DNA from: Krasilnikovozyma curviuscula
Lineage: Eukaryota > Basidiomycota > Tremellomycetes > Cystofilobasidiales > Mrakiaceae
Reading direction: 5' to 3'
DNA length: 35,426 nt
NCBI GenBank assembly: GCA_014825775.1
Contig: MVAQ01000223.1
Coordinates: 1 to 35,426 of the forward strand
Under the pieces are notes generated by a model that saw nothing but the letters and a program-made list of their open reading frames with translations, had not been told where the DNA came from and did not search any database. Of this stretch, positions 11,061-22,873 are shown one piece after another. The position numbers were made by a program, and so were the translations under genes. Numbering within the stretch: position 1 is the stretch's first letter; the number at the start of each line of letters is the position of its first letter.

Positions 11061-12269
11061 ATGAAGCTCCTACATCTGAACATTTTGACGGTAATGGCCC
11101 TATTGATAGGTCTAGCTGGACCATCTCTCCTGTTGGCGCAGGCGAAAGTCAAGGACGATACGACAATCTACTTCTGTAAATGTACGTCTCACTTTCTTTA
11201 TTTCCATCTTAGCCTTCTTTACTCGAAGGCAATGTTTCTGATGCTAGCTATATCTACTCCTCAGGTATTTGTTTCGATAACTGTAAGGAGAACCTTTCAT
11301 TCGTTGGCTTCATTCCTTAGACTGGGACCTGAACGATTTCCATTTCTTCGACGATCCAGCAACTATTATACCCTTGTATCTTCCGTAAGCTCCTTTATTG
11401 TGGTGGTTTCTGAATTTTTCAGACTGAGTACTGACCAGAACGAGTTGCACCTCCTCAACAGCGCAAATCCTGTAAACTCGGCCACCTTGTTGAACTATAT
11501 TATCTGCTTCACCATTCTAACTTGTCTCTTTGTTGCATGATCTTCTAGTCTAAGCCATGTCTGAGCTGTACAAAACAGTGAGTCTCCAAAGACACTCTTC
11601 GTTCTCGTCCCGCTGGTCATTACTGACTGCTCCCTCGGTGCTAATCAGGTTCTGTCTGGTGAGTACTCCCATGATCCCAACTAACTCAAACTTGATCTTA
11701 CAACTGAACACACCACTTTACTGCAGGACCAGAAACTCGCTATATGCAAGGACGCGGATATCGGAGATGAAGAGTAAGCATGCTTCATATCCCTCTGACA
11801 TAATTCGTCGACCTTAATATCCCATTTTCCCTTCGATTTACAGTATGGATACCGCAACGGGTAAAGAGGGCGACGTCGAAGCCCGATGTTTCAGTACGTG
11901 TCTCCTTCTTTCCTACCTCTCACTATCTTACTAACTTTCGGAATGCTGCACTAGAGCGCGATTCTCCCCGCGACCAGATCATCGTCACCCTCTTCCTTCT
12001 GACAGTCATCTTCCTCGTTATCGGTGCGGGCATACGTTCGAGGCTGGAGAAGTCGGGCGTCAAGACGAGTGCGTTTCTCGAGGTACGTGCCGTTCCCATC
12101 ATTCGCCAGTTACGCGAGGGATACTGATCATGTGTGGATTTGATAGTCGTTGAGAAGGATCTTGCCACAGGGTCTTGGAGGTGGTAATACTCCTCAAGCT
12201 GGCGTGAATATAGGTGGGACTGATGTCCGTCAGGGTCGTTATGAAAGGGTCGCTTCTGTAGGTTCATGA
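11061..12269 (+). CDS. Conserved fungal cysteine-rich type I membrane protein, function unknown
   Basis: Ten exons for 199 aa: 11061-11181, 11265-11282, 11360-11384, 11423-11471, 11549-11577, 11649-11658 (10 nt), 11727-11773, 11844-11893, 11955-12082 and 12147-12269, all in phase. An N-terminal signal peptide (about residues 1-27, hydrophobic core VMALLIGLAG) precedes a lumenal or extracellular domain with the cysteine cluster FCKCICFDN, then STIIPLYL, then KPCLSCTKQFCLD, a further AIC and RCFKRDSPRD. One TM segment (about 125-145) and a short basic, Gly-rich cytosolic tail follow. The overall pattern looks like a family shared by asco- and basidiomycetes, but I cannot attach a name or function. 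The splice choices are supported because they restore the cysteine spacing. Intron 3 is only 38 nt. Confidence 0.83.
11649..11658 (+). other. 10-nt micro-exon
   Basis: Codes only the last base of Gln, then Phe-Cys-Leu, of TKQFCLD. It is flanked by a CTAATCAG acceptor and a GTGAGT donor; both neighbouring introns are of normal length (71 and 68 nt). Skipping it would shift the frame. Confidence 0.8.
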
Positions 12270-12499
12270 TCTATTTTAAAATTACATTCCTTTTTCTTGC
12301 TGGTGGCTGCATCGTGAAAGAAGTTGCGAGGGAAAAGGTGCAATACGATGATGATTTGATATGTCAAGCATGCAACTCGCTATCGATGTCAAAATGATGA
12401 GAGATAGCTGATAAACGAACAAAGAAAAATGTGTGCCTTCCCTTCAGATAACCTCCTCTTTATCCACCTCTACCACCACCACATCATTTTCCGTCCTTC

Positions 12500-14727
12500 T
12501 CAAAGTCTATCCAGGTCGAACGGATCCCTCCCACTTGTCCCACCCGATGAGCTACTCAACCACGTCTTCCTCTGCTCTCCCTCGCTGACAGCCATGCCAT
12601 CTTCTTCCCAGCCCAAACTCATCGCAGGCGTCGCTTGCTGGATGACAATATCCGGAAGCTCGCCGATGCTAATCAATCGGCTGTGCTTCATCTCCTTGTG
12701 CAAGGATGCGCTCGTAGATTGTGAACGTCGGTGATGGTGCGACTGAGGACGACTACGTGGAGCGAGGTAGAATGAAGACCGCGCGTCTGACTCTGCGTCG
12801 TTAGTGGACCTTCTTGAGGAGAAGGATAAGGGGGAGGCAGGGGAGTGGTGACTCCAGTGACCGATACCCGCGGTTTCATTACAGAAATACTGTTGCTTTT
12901 CGGGGAGCGGGAGGGGATCAAGGGTTGATGATAGTGATGGAGCGGTGTACGCTGGTAAGGGAATAGAAGGAATACCTGGGCCTGGAGTGAGCAGAACAGG
13001 CAGCGTGAGAGGATTATAGATTTTAGCTGGCAAAGTGTCATGGGTGCTGTAGTTTGCGCCAGAGATGAGGTCGTGTATTTCCTTCTCAGAAATTGAGATA
13101 CCAGAGCCTCTATGGCTGTGCGACGTCAAAGAACGTTGAGAGGAACTCTTACTCGGATCTTTGAGTCAGTCACTCGTCTTCAGCGAGAGAGAGAGAGAGA
13201 GAGCCACGAGGAGAGAACTCACCCTCTCATCCAACAGCCTCACCACCCTCCCTATCCTTCTCCCCCTGCGCCACACTAGCGCTATCACCAACCCGACCAG
13301 AGCCACTATCCCCACCATACCGGCAGCAACAAGCATCCCTATCTCCTGTACCGTCACTAATGTTCGCGCGCTTCCATTCAAGTTCAGAGGGTTATCACTG
13401 GGAAGAGGAAGGGGAAGGGTAGTTGCGTTGGTTGAGAGGGTAGAGGATCCGAAGGAAAGTCGAGACGATTTGGGAAGGGAGAGGTTTGCCTGTGATGTGG
13501 CGGTAGTCGATGGAAGGATGATGTTGTTTGGTGATATCGAGGTGGATGATGTTATTTTAAGGGCGTCAATTGAGGACAAGGACGAGGAAGAGGATTTATC
13601 ATTTGGTACAGATTCAGAAGTGATAGGTGTAGAGGTTGATATTGATGTTGTGGGAGAATGAGATATAGTATCGGCGGGGCTAGTCGTGGTTGAGAACTCT
13701 GGGGCGATGTCGGCGCTGATTGAGTCGACAGATGAAGGAGAGATCGACCCGGGGATGGGAGTAGGACTGGCGGTTGGTTCTGGAGAAAAGAGAGCAAACG
13801 GTGATGATATAGATGGGTTATACACTGGATTGGAAGAGGTTGAAGAGGTCGGTGTCGTCGTTGAGACGACTGTCGACGCTGAAGTGGCGGAGAGTGATGT
13901 TGATGATGAAGGGATGATTGGTGTCGCACGAAAACTTGGAGAACTGTTACTACTTGTGGATAATGATGATGATATAATTGATGAAGACGACTGAAGCCGA
14001 GAGGATGTTGAGGCAGAAGAGCTGGATGGCGATGGTGCTGAAGAAGAAACGGCTGTCAAACTCGAGGTGATTGTGATGGCAGTGGTGAAAGAGCTAGTAA
14101 CCGTAGCTCCGAATACATCAGTGATATCCTTAAAGAGTAAAATACATCAGAGAAATATCATCAGCCAGACAAATAGTACCCCGTGCCTACCGTCTGCGTG
14201 TGGCCAGCGTTGGTCTTCTCGACTTGAGTCGTTACATGGCTGGTGATCCGTAGGGTGCTTACTATAACAGTGGGTAGAGTAACAACACTAACAAAAACCT
14301 GCCTTTCCTTCCACATCTTCTGTTTAGATACGATTGTCTTCCTTTCCAGACCAGCTGGAACCTGTAACCACCTGATGAAGCTAGGAAGGGCTAGAGAACT
14401 CAACAAGACCTCGTCAGCGAAGAAGCCTTGACAGATCAAATGCACATGGCTCTCATACCAACTCCACTCCATCAGTATCCAGTTGAGTTTGTGATGGTTG
14501 CCAGGAAGATTAAAATTCTGAAAAGCTGAAACGGACAATCTCCCTCTTCGTTCCTGTGGCTAGTCGCGCCTGGGGGAGGTACTTTGCGTAGCAAGAGAGG
14601 TCTCTGTACTGACTGAAACCTCCAAGTTCGTAGTCGTTGAACCACTTCGGGGGACCAATAAATTGTGATCTTGTGTTGTGATCCGGTCGCGAAGACGTTA
14701 CGCTTGAGTGTTTGAGGTGTTCTGCAT
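12500..14727 (-). CDS. Ser/Thr-rich single-pass membrane protein (possible surface sensor), N-terminus provisional
   Basis: Minus-strand exons 14727-14702, 14644-14583, 14525-14191, 14128-13223 and 13147-12500 give 658 aa in phase. The reliable part starts near 14300: a Ser/Thr-rich stretch of about 250 residues, a TM segment (IGMLVAAGMVGIVALVGLVI) followed by the stop-transfer WRRGRRIGR, and a cytosolic tail of about 235 residues rich in Pro, Ser and His that ends in FDLDRL. This architecture recalls Wsc/Mid2- or Axl2-like fungal surface proteins, but I see no family-specific domain. The first three exons are my best phase-consistent path; they give no clear signal peptide and include a Trp-rich stretch unlike the rest, so the true start may differ. 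It is convergent with the cysteine-rich gene. Confidence 0.6.
13185..13202. repeat. (GA)9 microsatellite inside an intron
   Basis: A clean GA dinucleotide run on the plus strand, inside the intron 13222-13148 of the Ser/Thr-rich membrane gene. On the coding strand it is a CT tract between donor and branch site. Confidence 0.9.
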
Positions 14728-15041
14728 CGATAATCAGGCCCTCATTCCATCAAAAATATCTCTCTCGTTTGACAGTGGTTCTGCTCATCAAGTCGAGTCC
14801 ATTCTTTGGGTCGTAGTGGCGGAAAGACTCGCTCTGAGGCGCCTGCTTAAGCACGCTTAGTCTTTTTTTCCCCCTCGTCTCCCAACCCAAAGCAAACCAT
14901 CTGGGGGGAACCAGACCCCTCCCATCCAGAATCCCAAGCAAAGGTGAAGAAATAGCCTCAAGGAGGACAAGCTCCAAAAGAACGGCGTCCTCGAACAAAA
15001 ACCACAGCGCTCATAGCATACAGCTTTCACTAATCAAGAAG
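14728..15041. promoter_or_regulatory. Divergent promoter region between the membrane gene and the P5B ATPase
   Basis: 314 bp between two divergent start codons, presumably both promoters. The minus strand is open over about 80 codons here without an intron link to a gene, so I do not call it coding. Confidence 0.45.
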
Positions 15042-18000
15042 ATGTCTTCATCAACCGCAAAGAGCCCGCCTTCAAGCTCGGCCAGTCTATTTGACTCTTC
15101 TCTCTTGCAAACACATATGGACCCCCACCAGTACCCATCCCACAGCTACCCTTCGGAGCCCAACGAAAACGATTTCCTGGGCGGCGGCATGGAAGGCAAC
15201 TTCGACAATGAAGGGGAGATTGAGGTGCAAGACTACACGGAAGGAGCCGGAGAGAGTGAGATCGCTGAGGCTATCGAAATCCAGCGTCAAGAGGGCGTGA
15301 GCTCGAGAAGAAACAGCATGTCTGGCTGGGGCAGCGAAGGCGAAGAAGGTCCGTTTCTCTTCTGCTTTTCGTATATGCCACTCTCTTTCCAACACCATTC
15401 TAATCCTGCTCACTTTTTGGTCGATCGTTTAATCTAGGGTATAATCCACCAATATTCTCAGGCCCAGCGGCGTACTCAGTACCCTCGTCCGTTACCTCGA
15501 TGCACCATTTCCCCTCCTCTTACGCCAGCCGCCAAAACTCGTTCTCGTCTCCTCGCTTGGGCGGCCGTGCTTCTCTCAGTCGGAGTGGTAGTGTTGTCTC
15601 CCACCATCGTAGCACCAATCGGCGTCCACTGGACCTCGAGGAAGGTGGGGGCGCTGAAGGCGTCGGTATCACAGGCAGGGGCCATATTCGACGCACCAAG
15701 TCTGGCGCATTGGATGCTCACGGAGGTGGGGAGGACGATCAACTAGTGGTGGGTTCGCAACAGGGTCATGGCGTCCTCTCGACCATTTCGAATGCGCTTG
15801 GCTTTGGCGACTCGACGGACGACGTCAGTATCCGGCAGAGGAAGAGGAGGAGGAAAAGCGACTCGATGTCCCGCAAGAGCGAAAGCCGCTCTCGTTCTCG
15901 GGGCACATTAGCGAGGAACCCCCCATCAAGCACGTCCGTTACGTCACAAGCCATCTCGTTTCAGTCGGAGGACGACGAGAGGGATGATTCGGGGTCAGAG
16001 GAGAATTGGGGATATGGGTCGGACGATGTCTCGTCAGACGTTGAGAGCGAATCGTCCTGGAAGAGCGGAAACAACGATCTTCAGCCCAACTCGAGACCCA
16101 ACTCGATCCTCTCCAACTCGGGAGGGAACAACATTGCGGAAGCCCCGGTCATTCCTCTGTTACCCTCGGATGAAATTTTTGGCGGTGGGCCCTCGCCGTC
16201 ACACGATGAAGCGTTCACTTTCGAAGCAGCGTCAAAGGGTCAGATCATCTCTCTGCCGGACGAGGACTTATCGATCCTGATCACGTCCTTCTCGACGCGT
16301 AAAGCCAGAGAGGCTGCATGGTGGGTCGGCTGTGTGCTTACCGCAGGCGGATTGGGTCTTGCCGGTAGATGGGTACCAAGGATGTGGGTGAAGTGGGTCG
16401 GGAAAGTAGAGGGTAGGGGTGGCGGTAGCTGGGTTGTAGTGGATGTGAGTGCTTTTCCCTCTGTCAATCCATCCCCGCCGATGAGACTTGAAGCCTTGAT
16501 CGTTTTTAGCTGAGCGCTTATTTTACTCTTCTAACTATACTAGACGCCATACAAATCTCTGTCTATCCATCCAATCCAATCAGTCGCATATCCCTATCCC
16601 TTATCTACAGTCTTCCCTACCCTCCCCCAGTCTCGAGCATCTCTAACAACTTCAACAGCCAAAGATCTCATCCCAGATGAGCTACCAACTATCATGTCCA
16701 ACGGTAACGGTGCAGGAAGTAGTGATGGGTTCTTGGAGACAGCAGGATGGTTAGATGTACTGGATTATCGGTATACAAGGTTCGTGTTAGAGAGGGATAG
16801 CGGGATGTGGAAGATGATTCGGTTCGTACCTCTTCATCCATCATTCTTTCCCTTGGCATTTACTCACACTTTAAGGAAACAAATAGTGACTGGCGAGACC
16901 CGCACTGGACGTCTCTCCGCACCGTCTCATTTGGTCTCTCGCCTGAGACGCGTGCCCAGCGACTGACGCTCTTCGGCCCCAACTCGATCGATATCTCCTC
17001 GCGGTCCTGGGGTGGACTATTGGTCGATGAAGTACTGCATCCGTTCTATGTGTTCCAGGTAGCTAGTATTGCCCTTTGGAGTGTCGACGAGTGAGTGCTT
17101 TTTTCTTGACTTGTAAGGATAATAGATTTGCAGCTGAGATGAAGTTTGCTTGCTTTTTTCCAGCTATTACTACTATGCTTTTTGTATTGCGCTTATCAGT
17201 GCTGCGAGTATCATCTCGACTTTGGTCGAGACCAAACGAGTATGTTTCCGGTTCTACGCGCTCTCTCAAATTGGGAAAGACCTTTGCTGATTGATCTTTC
17301 TTCTGTGTTTGGCGTCAGACCATTGAGCGGATGAGAGAAATGAGTCGATTCAGCTGCGACTGTGATGTTCTGATCGGCGGGGAATGTAAGTCACCACAGC
17401 ATAACTCCTTTTTTCTTATACAATCCTCACGTCTTCTGCGTGTCGTCATCTAGGGAAAACCATCAACTCATCTGAACTCGTCCCAGGCGATATTTTCGAC
17501 GCTTCCCAGTCCTCGCTCACTCTGTTCCCGTGCGACTCAGTCCTCCTATCAGGCGATGCAATCGTCAACGAATCAATGCTCACCGGTGAATCCGTCCCCG
17601 TCTCAAAAGTACCCATTGCTGATGCTGGCTTACTGGAGCTGTCGAGAGAGAAGAAGGAAGGTAGTACCGATGTGTCGCCCGGATTGGCCAGGCATTTCTT
17701 GTTCAGCGGAACAAAGATTGTCAGAGTTAGGCCGGGAGGTGTTAGTATGGGCCTACCGGATAGCGCCTCTGCTCGAGCTCCTGCTATGGTAGTAAGAACT
17801 GGTGAGTTTAGCATCTCAATATCTATGAGTTCCATTACAAATTATTTGTCCCCTAGGTTTCGACACTACCAAGGGAGCTCTCGTCAGATCGATGCTCTTC
17901 CCGAAGCCAATGGGATTCAAGTTCTAGTCAGTTAATTACTCTAGTGTCATTCATTTTTCCTTCTTTCTCACCATTGTCGTTTGCCATGGCGTCAGTCGCG

Positions 18001-21000
18001 ATTCTATGAATTTCATCGGGGTTCTCACCATGATCGCTGGAATGGGATTCCTTGTCAGCGTTGGAGAGTTTATCAAGATTGGAGTACGTATTCGTTTTCT
18101 TCACCTCATTCTGTCTAGCCGCTTTAGCTGAGTAAACTTGATATGCTTCACCAGATCCATTGGGGTACCATCATGATACGCGCTCTCGACTTAATTACTG
18201 TTGTCGTTCCTCCAGCTCTTCCAGCAACTCTCTCTATTGGTACAACTTTTGCTATCGACCGACTCCGCAAAGCGGGAATCTTCTGCATCTCTCCCAACAG
18301 GGTCAACATTGGTGGAAAAGTGAATGTCGTGTGCTTCGATAAAACAGGTACTCTGACTGAAGAAGGACTGGATGTCCTTGGTGTTCGAACAATTGATAAG
18401 AGCCATGATCGGTTTTCTGAACTTCACTCTGATATCTCTGAGGTTCCTTCAACCGGTGGTGAACTGGGCAAAACCCCCCTACTTTACGCTCTCGCAACAT
18501 GCCATGCTCTTAAACGCGTTAACGGAGAAATAATCGGTGACCCTCTTGACATCCAGATGTTTGAATTTACTGGTTGGACTTTAGAAGAAGGAAGAGCTGG
18601 GAAGCCTGTGCCTGTACAACCAGCTAATACTATCCCAACTGCCAACGGGAGCTCCAAGCCCGACGCCGTCAAAGCTGCTCAAGATCGACCTCAAACACTG
18701 GTTCAAACGGTGGTGAGACCGCCAGGGAGCGGTGCTTTCAGCATGGAAGATGCTTTGAGACCGGGCAAGGTGAATAATTTCTCACATGCTGATTTGACAA
18801 TTTTACTGGCGCTAAAATGGCTTGTTTTTAGCACGCTCATTTCTTGGAGCTTGGAGTAATCAGGACTTTTGACTTCGTCTCGTCTCTTCGTCGCATGAGT
18901 GTTATTGTCAAACGACTGAAGTCGCCCAGTATGGAAGTTTACGTGAAGGGAGCTCCTGAAGTCATGTCTGAAATCTGTGATCCTGCTTCGTGTAAGTGCA
19001 CCCGCACCTCACCATTCTTGAACTTGACTAACTCAGATTTCTTCTTTTGGCAGTCCCCAAGGACTATGATGATCTTCTGTCATACTACACCAAACATGGC
19101 TTTAGGGTGATTGCTATCGCTGGTAAATCCATCACTGGCCTCTCATGGATCAAGGCTCAGCGCATGAAGAGGTGAGGTAATCAAATGCACAAAAACAGAA
19201 TCTAGGCTGATGATCTCCTTTTGTATAGAGAGCAAGCGGAATGCGCTCTACAGTTTCTCGGTCTGATTGTCTTTGAAAATAAACTCAAACCCGGGACCAC
19301 TCCTGCAATTTCCACCCTCCGAGGGGCTCATCTTGCTTGCCGAATGGTCACTGGAGACAACGTTCAGACTGCGATCAGTGTAGCTCGAGAGTGTGGTCTG
19401 GTTTCACAATCAGCCAATGTTTTCCTTCCATATTTCCGTGAAGGTTAGCGTTCCAAGATCTGACTTTTCAGCGTCGATCGTTAATCTAACGATTGCCGCA
19501 ACTTTAGGCAACTTTGAAACACCTGATGCCAGGGTCGAGTGGATGAGCGTTGATGACGATGACTTCAAACTGGATGAGTTCAGTTTGCGGCCGCTTCAAA
19601 CTCGACACTCTGAGATGGTGGAACAAGATGAAGAACCTCAAGAATATAATTTGGCTGTTACTGGTGATGTGTTCCGTTGGATGGTGCAATGGGCTCCCTT
19701 GGAAACCGTTCAAAGGGTAAGTACTCTCTACCTCTTATTCATTCTGCAGCTTGATGACGAAGACACTCTACCTTCAGATGCTAGTCAAAGGTGTCATTTT
19801 TGCTCGAATGTCTCCAGATGAAAAGCATGAGTTGGTGGAACGCCTTCAGAACCTCGGCTATACAGTCTGCTTCTGTGGTGACGGTGCGAACGACTGTGGT
19901 GCTCTCAAAGCTGCCGACGTTGGTATATCACTCTCTGAAGCTGAAGCATCTGTTGCTGCTCCATTTACGAGTAGAGTTCCGGATATCTCCTGCGTAATTG
20001 AGGTAATCAAGTAAGTAATGTCTTCCGCATCTTTTGCTTAGCGTGGTTTCTGACAACTTCCTCTATTTCACAGGGAAGGAAGAGCTGCTCTCGTTACCAG
20101 TTTTAGTTGCTTCAAGTATATGTAAGTCTCATTATGTCTGCCCTGAGTTCAATTAAATTTGTTTTAAGCGCTGAGCTCTCATTCCGTTCGTACAGGGCAT
20201 TATATTCCCTGATTCAGTAAGCTATCTCTTCCTCCCGCTTCTGATAGATTTTTCTCACTGATTACTCACTGGATTTTTGTGTGTCGTTGGATTATCAGGT
20301 TCACCACTATTACCCTGGTATGCACCGCCGCGGATATTTTGTACCGCGTGCCTCGCTGACACTATCTCTAAATATTGTTTCTCTTTCTCTTCAGCTGTAT
20401 TCGTTCGCTTCATCTCTCGGCGACTTTCAGTTCTTGTACATCGATCTCTTCATCATCATTCCTATTGCCGTGGCTAGTGAGTATTTCTTCAAGTTTCTCT
20501 TTTCATCACGTTGCTGACCCTCAATTTATTCTGTCTTCCAGTGGGTCGAACCTTACCATACCCTCATATTCATCCTAAAAGACCAACTGGATCTTTGGTA
20601 TCTAAAAAGGTTCTTACTAGTATCATTAGTCAAACATTGATAAACGCGGCAGTACAGCTCTTTGTGTTTTTCCACGTGAGGCGACAACCCTGGTTAGTCT
20701 TACGATCCCATTCTTGATAGTTACCCATTATAACCAAATGGCCGACCATTCCCCCGGCTTCAACAGGTACGTTGAACCAGAGGTAGACGTCGACAAGCTG
20801 GAAACCATCAACTACGAAAATTCTGCCCTTTTCTTGGTTTCATCCTTCCAATACATCTTGGTTGCGGCAGTTTTCAGCGTCGGTCCACCCTACAGGAAGC
20901 CGATATACTCAAATCGTCAGTCATATCATACTTGCTTCGCTTCGTCAGCGCTAGTTTCTAACTGGTTGAGGTTTCCGTTCCAGCTGCCCTGATCGCGTGT

Positions 21001-21267
21001 CTCAGCATCCTCTCTGGATTTTCAGCATACGTTTTGATCGCTCCAACTCAAGCCATCACGCTGATTCTCGACTTGATGCCGTTTGAACTCAAGTTCAAGA
21101 TTGAGCTGCTGGCCATTGTCTGCGTCAATGTTGGCCTTGCGTTTGCGTCAGAGAAGTGGCTTGAAGGGGCTGTGGTTACTGCTTACAGCAAAACGCGAAG
21201 CTACTGGAGGAAGATGAGGCGGAGGGAAAGAAAGTCTTCTGGGAAGGTTTATAAGACCATCACGTAG
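15042..21267 (+). CDS. YPK9: P5B-type cation-transporting ATPase (Ypk9/ATP13A2 family)
   Basis: Vacuolar or late-endosomal P-type ATPase; animal P5B members export polyamines and yeast Ypk9 protects against Mn2+ and other metals. 22 exons: 15042-15348, 15438-16444, 16544-16821, 16887-17090, 17164-17239, 17319-17385, 17454-17801, 17857-17926, 17996-18083, 18155-18769, 18832-18991, 19054-19171, 19229-19443, 19508-19716, 19778-20010, 20074-20121, 20196-20216, 20299-20317, 20395-20476, 20542-20692, 20767-20915 and 20984-21267; 1582 aa. Visible motifs are LTGES in the actuator (about 690), [11 protein letters not shown] in TM4 (834; PPALP marks P5B, not P5A), the phosphorylation motif DKTGT (Asp about 877), [10 protein letters not shown] and KGAPEVM in the nucleotide domain, and [16 protein letters not shown] (1288). 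The roughly 400-residue Ser/Arg-rich cytosolic N-terminus is unusually long, followed by the [11 protein letters not shown] membrane-associated segment typical of P5B. Confidence 0.95.
20196..20317 (+). other. Pair of micro-exons (21 and 19 nt) in the P5B ATPase gene
   Basis: Exons 20196-20216 and 20299-20317 together code MALYSLIQFTTITL at the start of the C-terminal membrane domain. They are split by an 82-nt intron; phase and the conserved KYMALYS..QF sequence both require them. Confidence 0.85.
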
Positions 21268-21477
21268 ATTTGCTCTTAAACTCCTGCTTTTGATGTCGTT
21301 TCATGGGTGTTGACAGCTAATACTGGCAAGCAAATGCTGTTATTATAGTGGGCAAAGGCACGGGTATCTATAGTAGAAATGTGGTCCTCATGGTTCGGCC
21401 GAGTGATACGATGGCTCCAAATCCCTCTCGATCTGTATCGTTCCAATGCTGTATTCGTCCCTCTGTTCAAACATCGA

Positions 21478-22873
21478 CTACCTCTTCCTACTAGACGGCA
21501 CTCTAACCGGTGTCAAGCTCAAATTTTCTTTCTTCTTTCCCTTCTGCTTTGGTACCGGAGCAGAATCCACTACATCCGCCTTATCCAGATCCATGGGTTC
21601 AACCTCGAATGACATCTGCGACGCCACCCTTACGACGGACGACGGTCTGGATCGGGGAAGTGAGAATGAGGTTGCTGAAGATAGCGGACTGACATTACCA
21701 TGGTAAGTTGGAGAAAGAACGAACGCGTTGAAGGGAGAAGTGGCTGAGGTTGGGGATGGTTTCGTTGGCGTAACAATGGAGTTTCTATAAGGCGTATTGC
21801 TGACTATCGCACCTTGGATGTTAGATGTCAGCTGAGAGGACTGCTGGTTGAATGATGAAAACGGGTTGGGACTGGCTGGTAGTGGTGAGTTGATTATGGG
21901 AAAGGATGAGTCTTCTTCAGTGCCTGTCTGGGGCGATAGGACCGAACTGCTGCTAAGCGGAGATGAGGAGCCAGACGACGATGTTGAATCAAGTGATGAT
22001 TGGAGGGCTTGTGCGAATGCCGATGAGCCTTTGAATGGGATAATGGATTGGGATGGTGTAGGTGAAACTGGGACTGATGTTGAGCCTCCTGCAATGTCAG
22101 GCGTGGTCGCTTGGTTGAAGCACGACGGGCAGAACCACGATTGATCTTCAGCCGGGGCTCTCTTGAGATTCTAGAGAGGCAAATCCATCACCTGTGAATG
22201 AGCGAACTTTCTGAACAGGATGGATAGAAGAAAAGCGCTTACGAGGCATTTGAGGTGGTAGCCATGGTCGCACGAGTCACAAAACAGCATAACGAGGTGT
22301 TTGGGGTCTTTTTGGCATATCATGCATGCAGTACAATCAGAGCAAGTCCAGGAGTATTGTCTAGCGGTGGTGATAGCGTCAGGCTCCAATTGCAAGCACC
22401 GTGAAGGATGCCCTGTTCAACAAAATTTGGGAGAAGTCAGCATCAAAGATTCCGCCATCGATGCGTAACTAGCTACTGACAGTGATAGTGACATTTTGAG
22501 CATTGCAATAATGTGCAATCCGGAGGTTGAAGAGTAGAATTAGCCCATTTCGAGTTGAGGCCTTCGACGACACTGGGTTCACTGCACAACAGTTGGGAAA
22601 CAAAGCGCGTCTTGTTAGTAACGAATACCATCCAGCAATAGAGGGAAGGTGATATTGGCTCACTGTACTTCGTCGGCTGGCTGGTCACATTCGTGACAAT
22701 AGGGTACGACATCCTCGACCTCACTTGGGACAGAACTTAAAGACGAGCTCCTGCTAGACCTCACAGACCCCTAGATGTCAAGCATACCATTTTAGTATGT
22801 TAGTTGACTAATGATGCGGCTGCTAGAAATAGGAAGACAATTGGTTTACCTGTTTTGGCTTTGCTTTTGCCAT
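21478..22873 (-). CDS. Tandem PHD-finger chromatin protein (DPF/MOZ-like arrangement)
   Basis: Minus-strand exons 22873-22850, 22770-22664, 22581-22481, 22412-22243 and 22170-21478 give 364 aa. Two abutting PHD fingers fill residues about 33-151. The first runs from PYCHECDQP to the CSKCHYHWHPSRCL half; the linker-plus-second finger reads WTCSDCTACMICQ, MLFCDSCDHGYHLKCL and SWFCPSC. This nested order, with W-x-C-x2-C-x2-C joining the fingers, is that of double PHD modules in DPF and MOZ/MORF, which read acylated or unmodified histone H3 tails. The rest is a Ser/Pro-rich tail ending in a basic KQKGKKKENLSLTP segment, a possible nuclear localisation signal. No catalytic domain is present, so it is likely a subunit of a remodeller or acetyltransferase complex. 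An alternative N-terminus (MTPSKKTSRLRQ, ATG at 23096) could be joined through a long intron. Confidence 0.83.

Noticed and set aside
11557..11817. A separate small protein starting at ATG 11557
   Set aside because: It reads through three introns of the cysteine-rich gene in the wrong frame and has no domain.
13161..13994. Plus-strand acidic open frames opposite the Ser/Thr-rich membrane gene
   Set aside because: Antisense image of Ser/Thr codons (Asp/Glu/Val-rich); the minus strand has TM segment and phase-correct introns.
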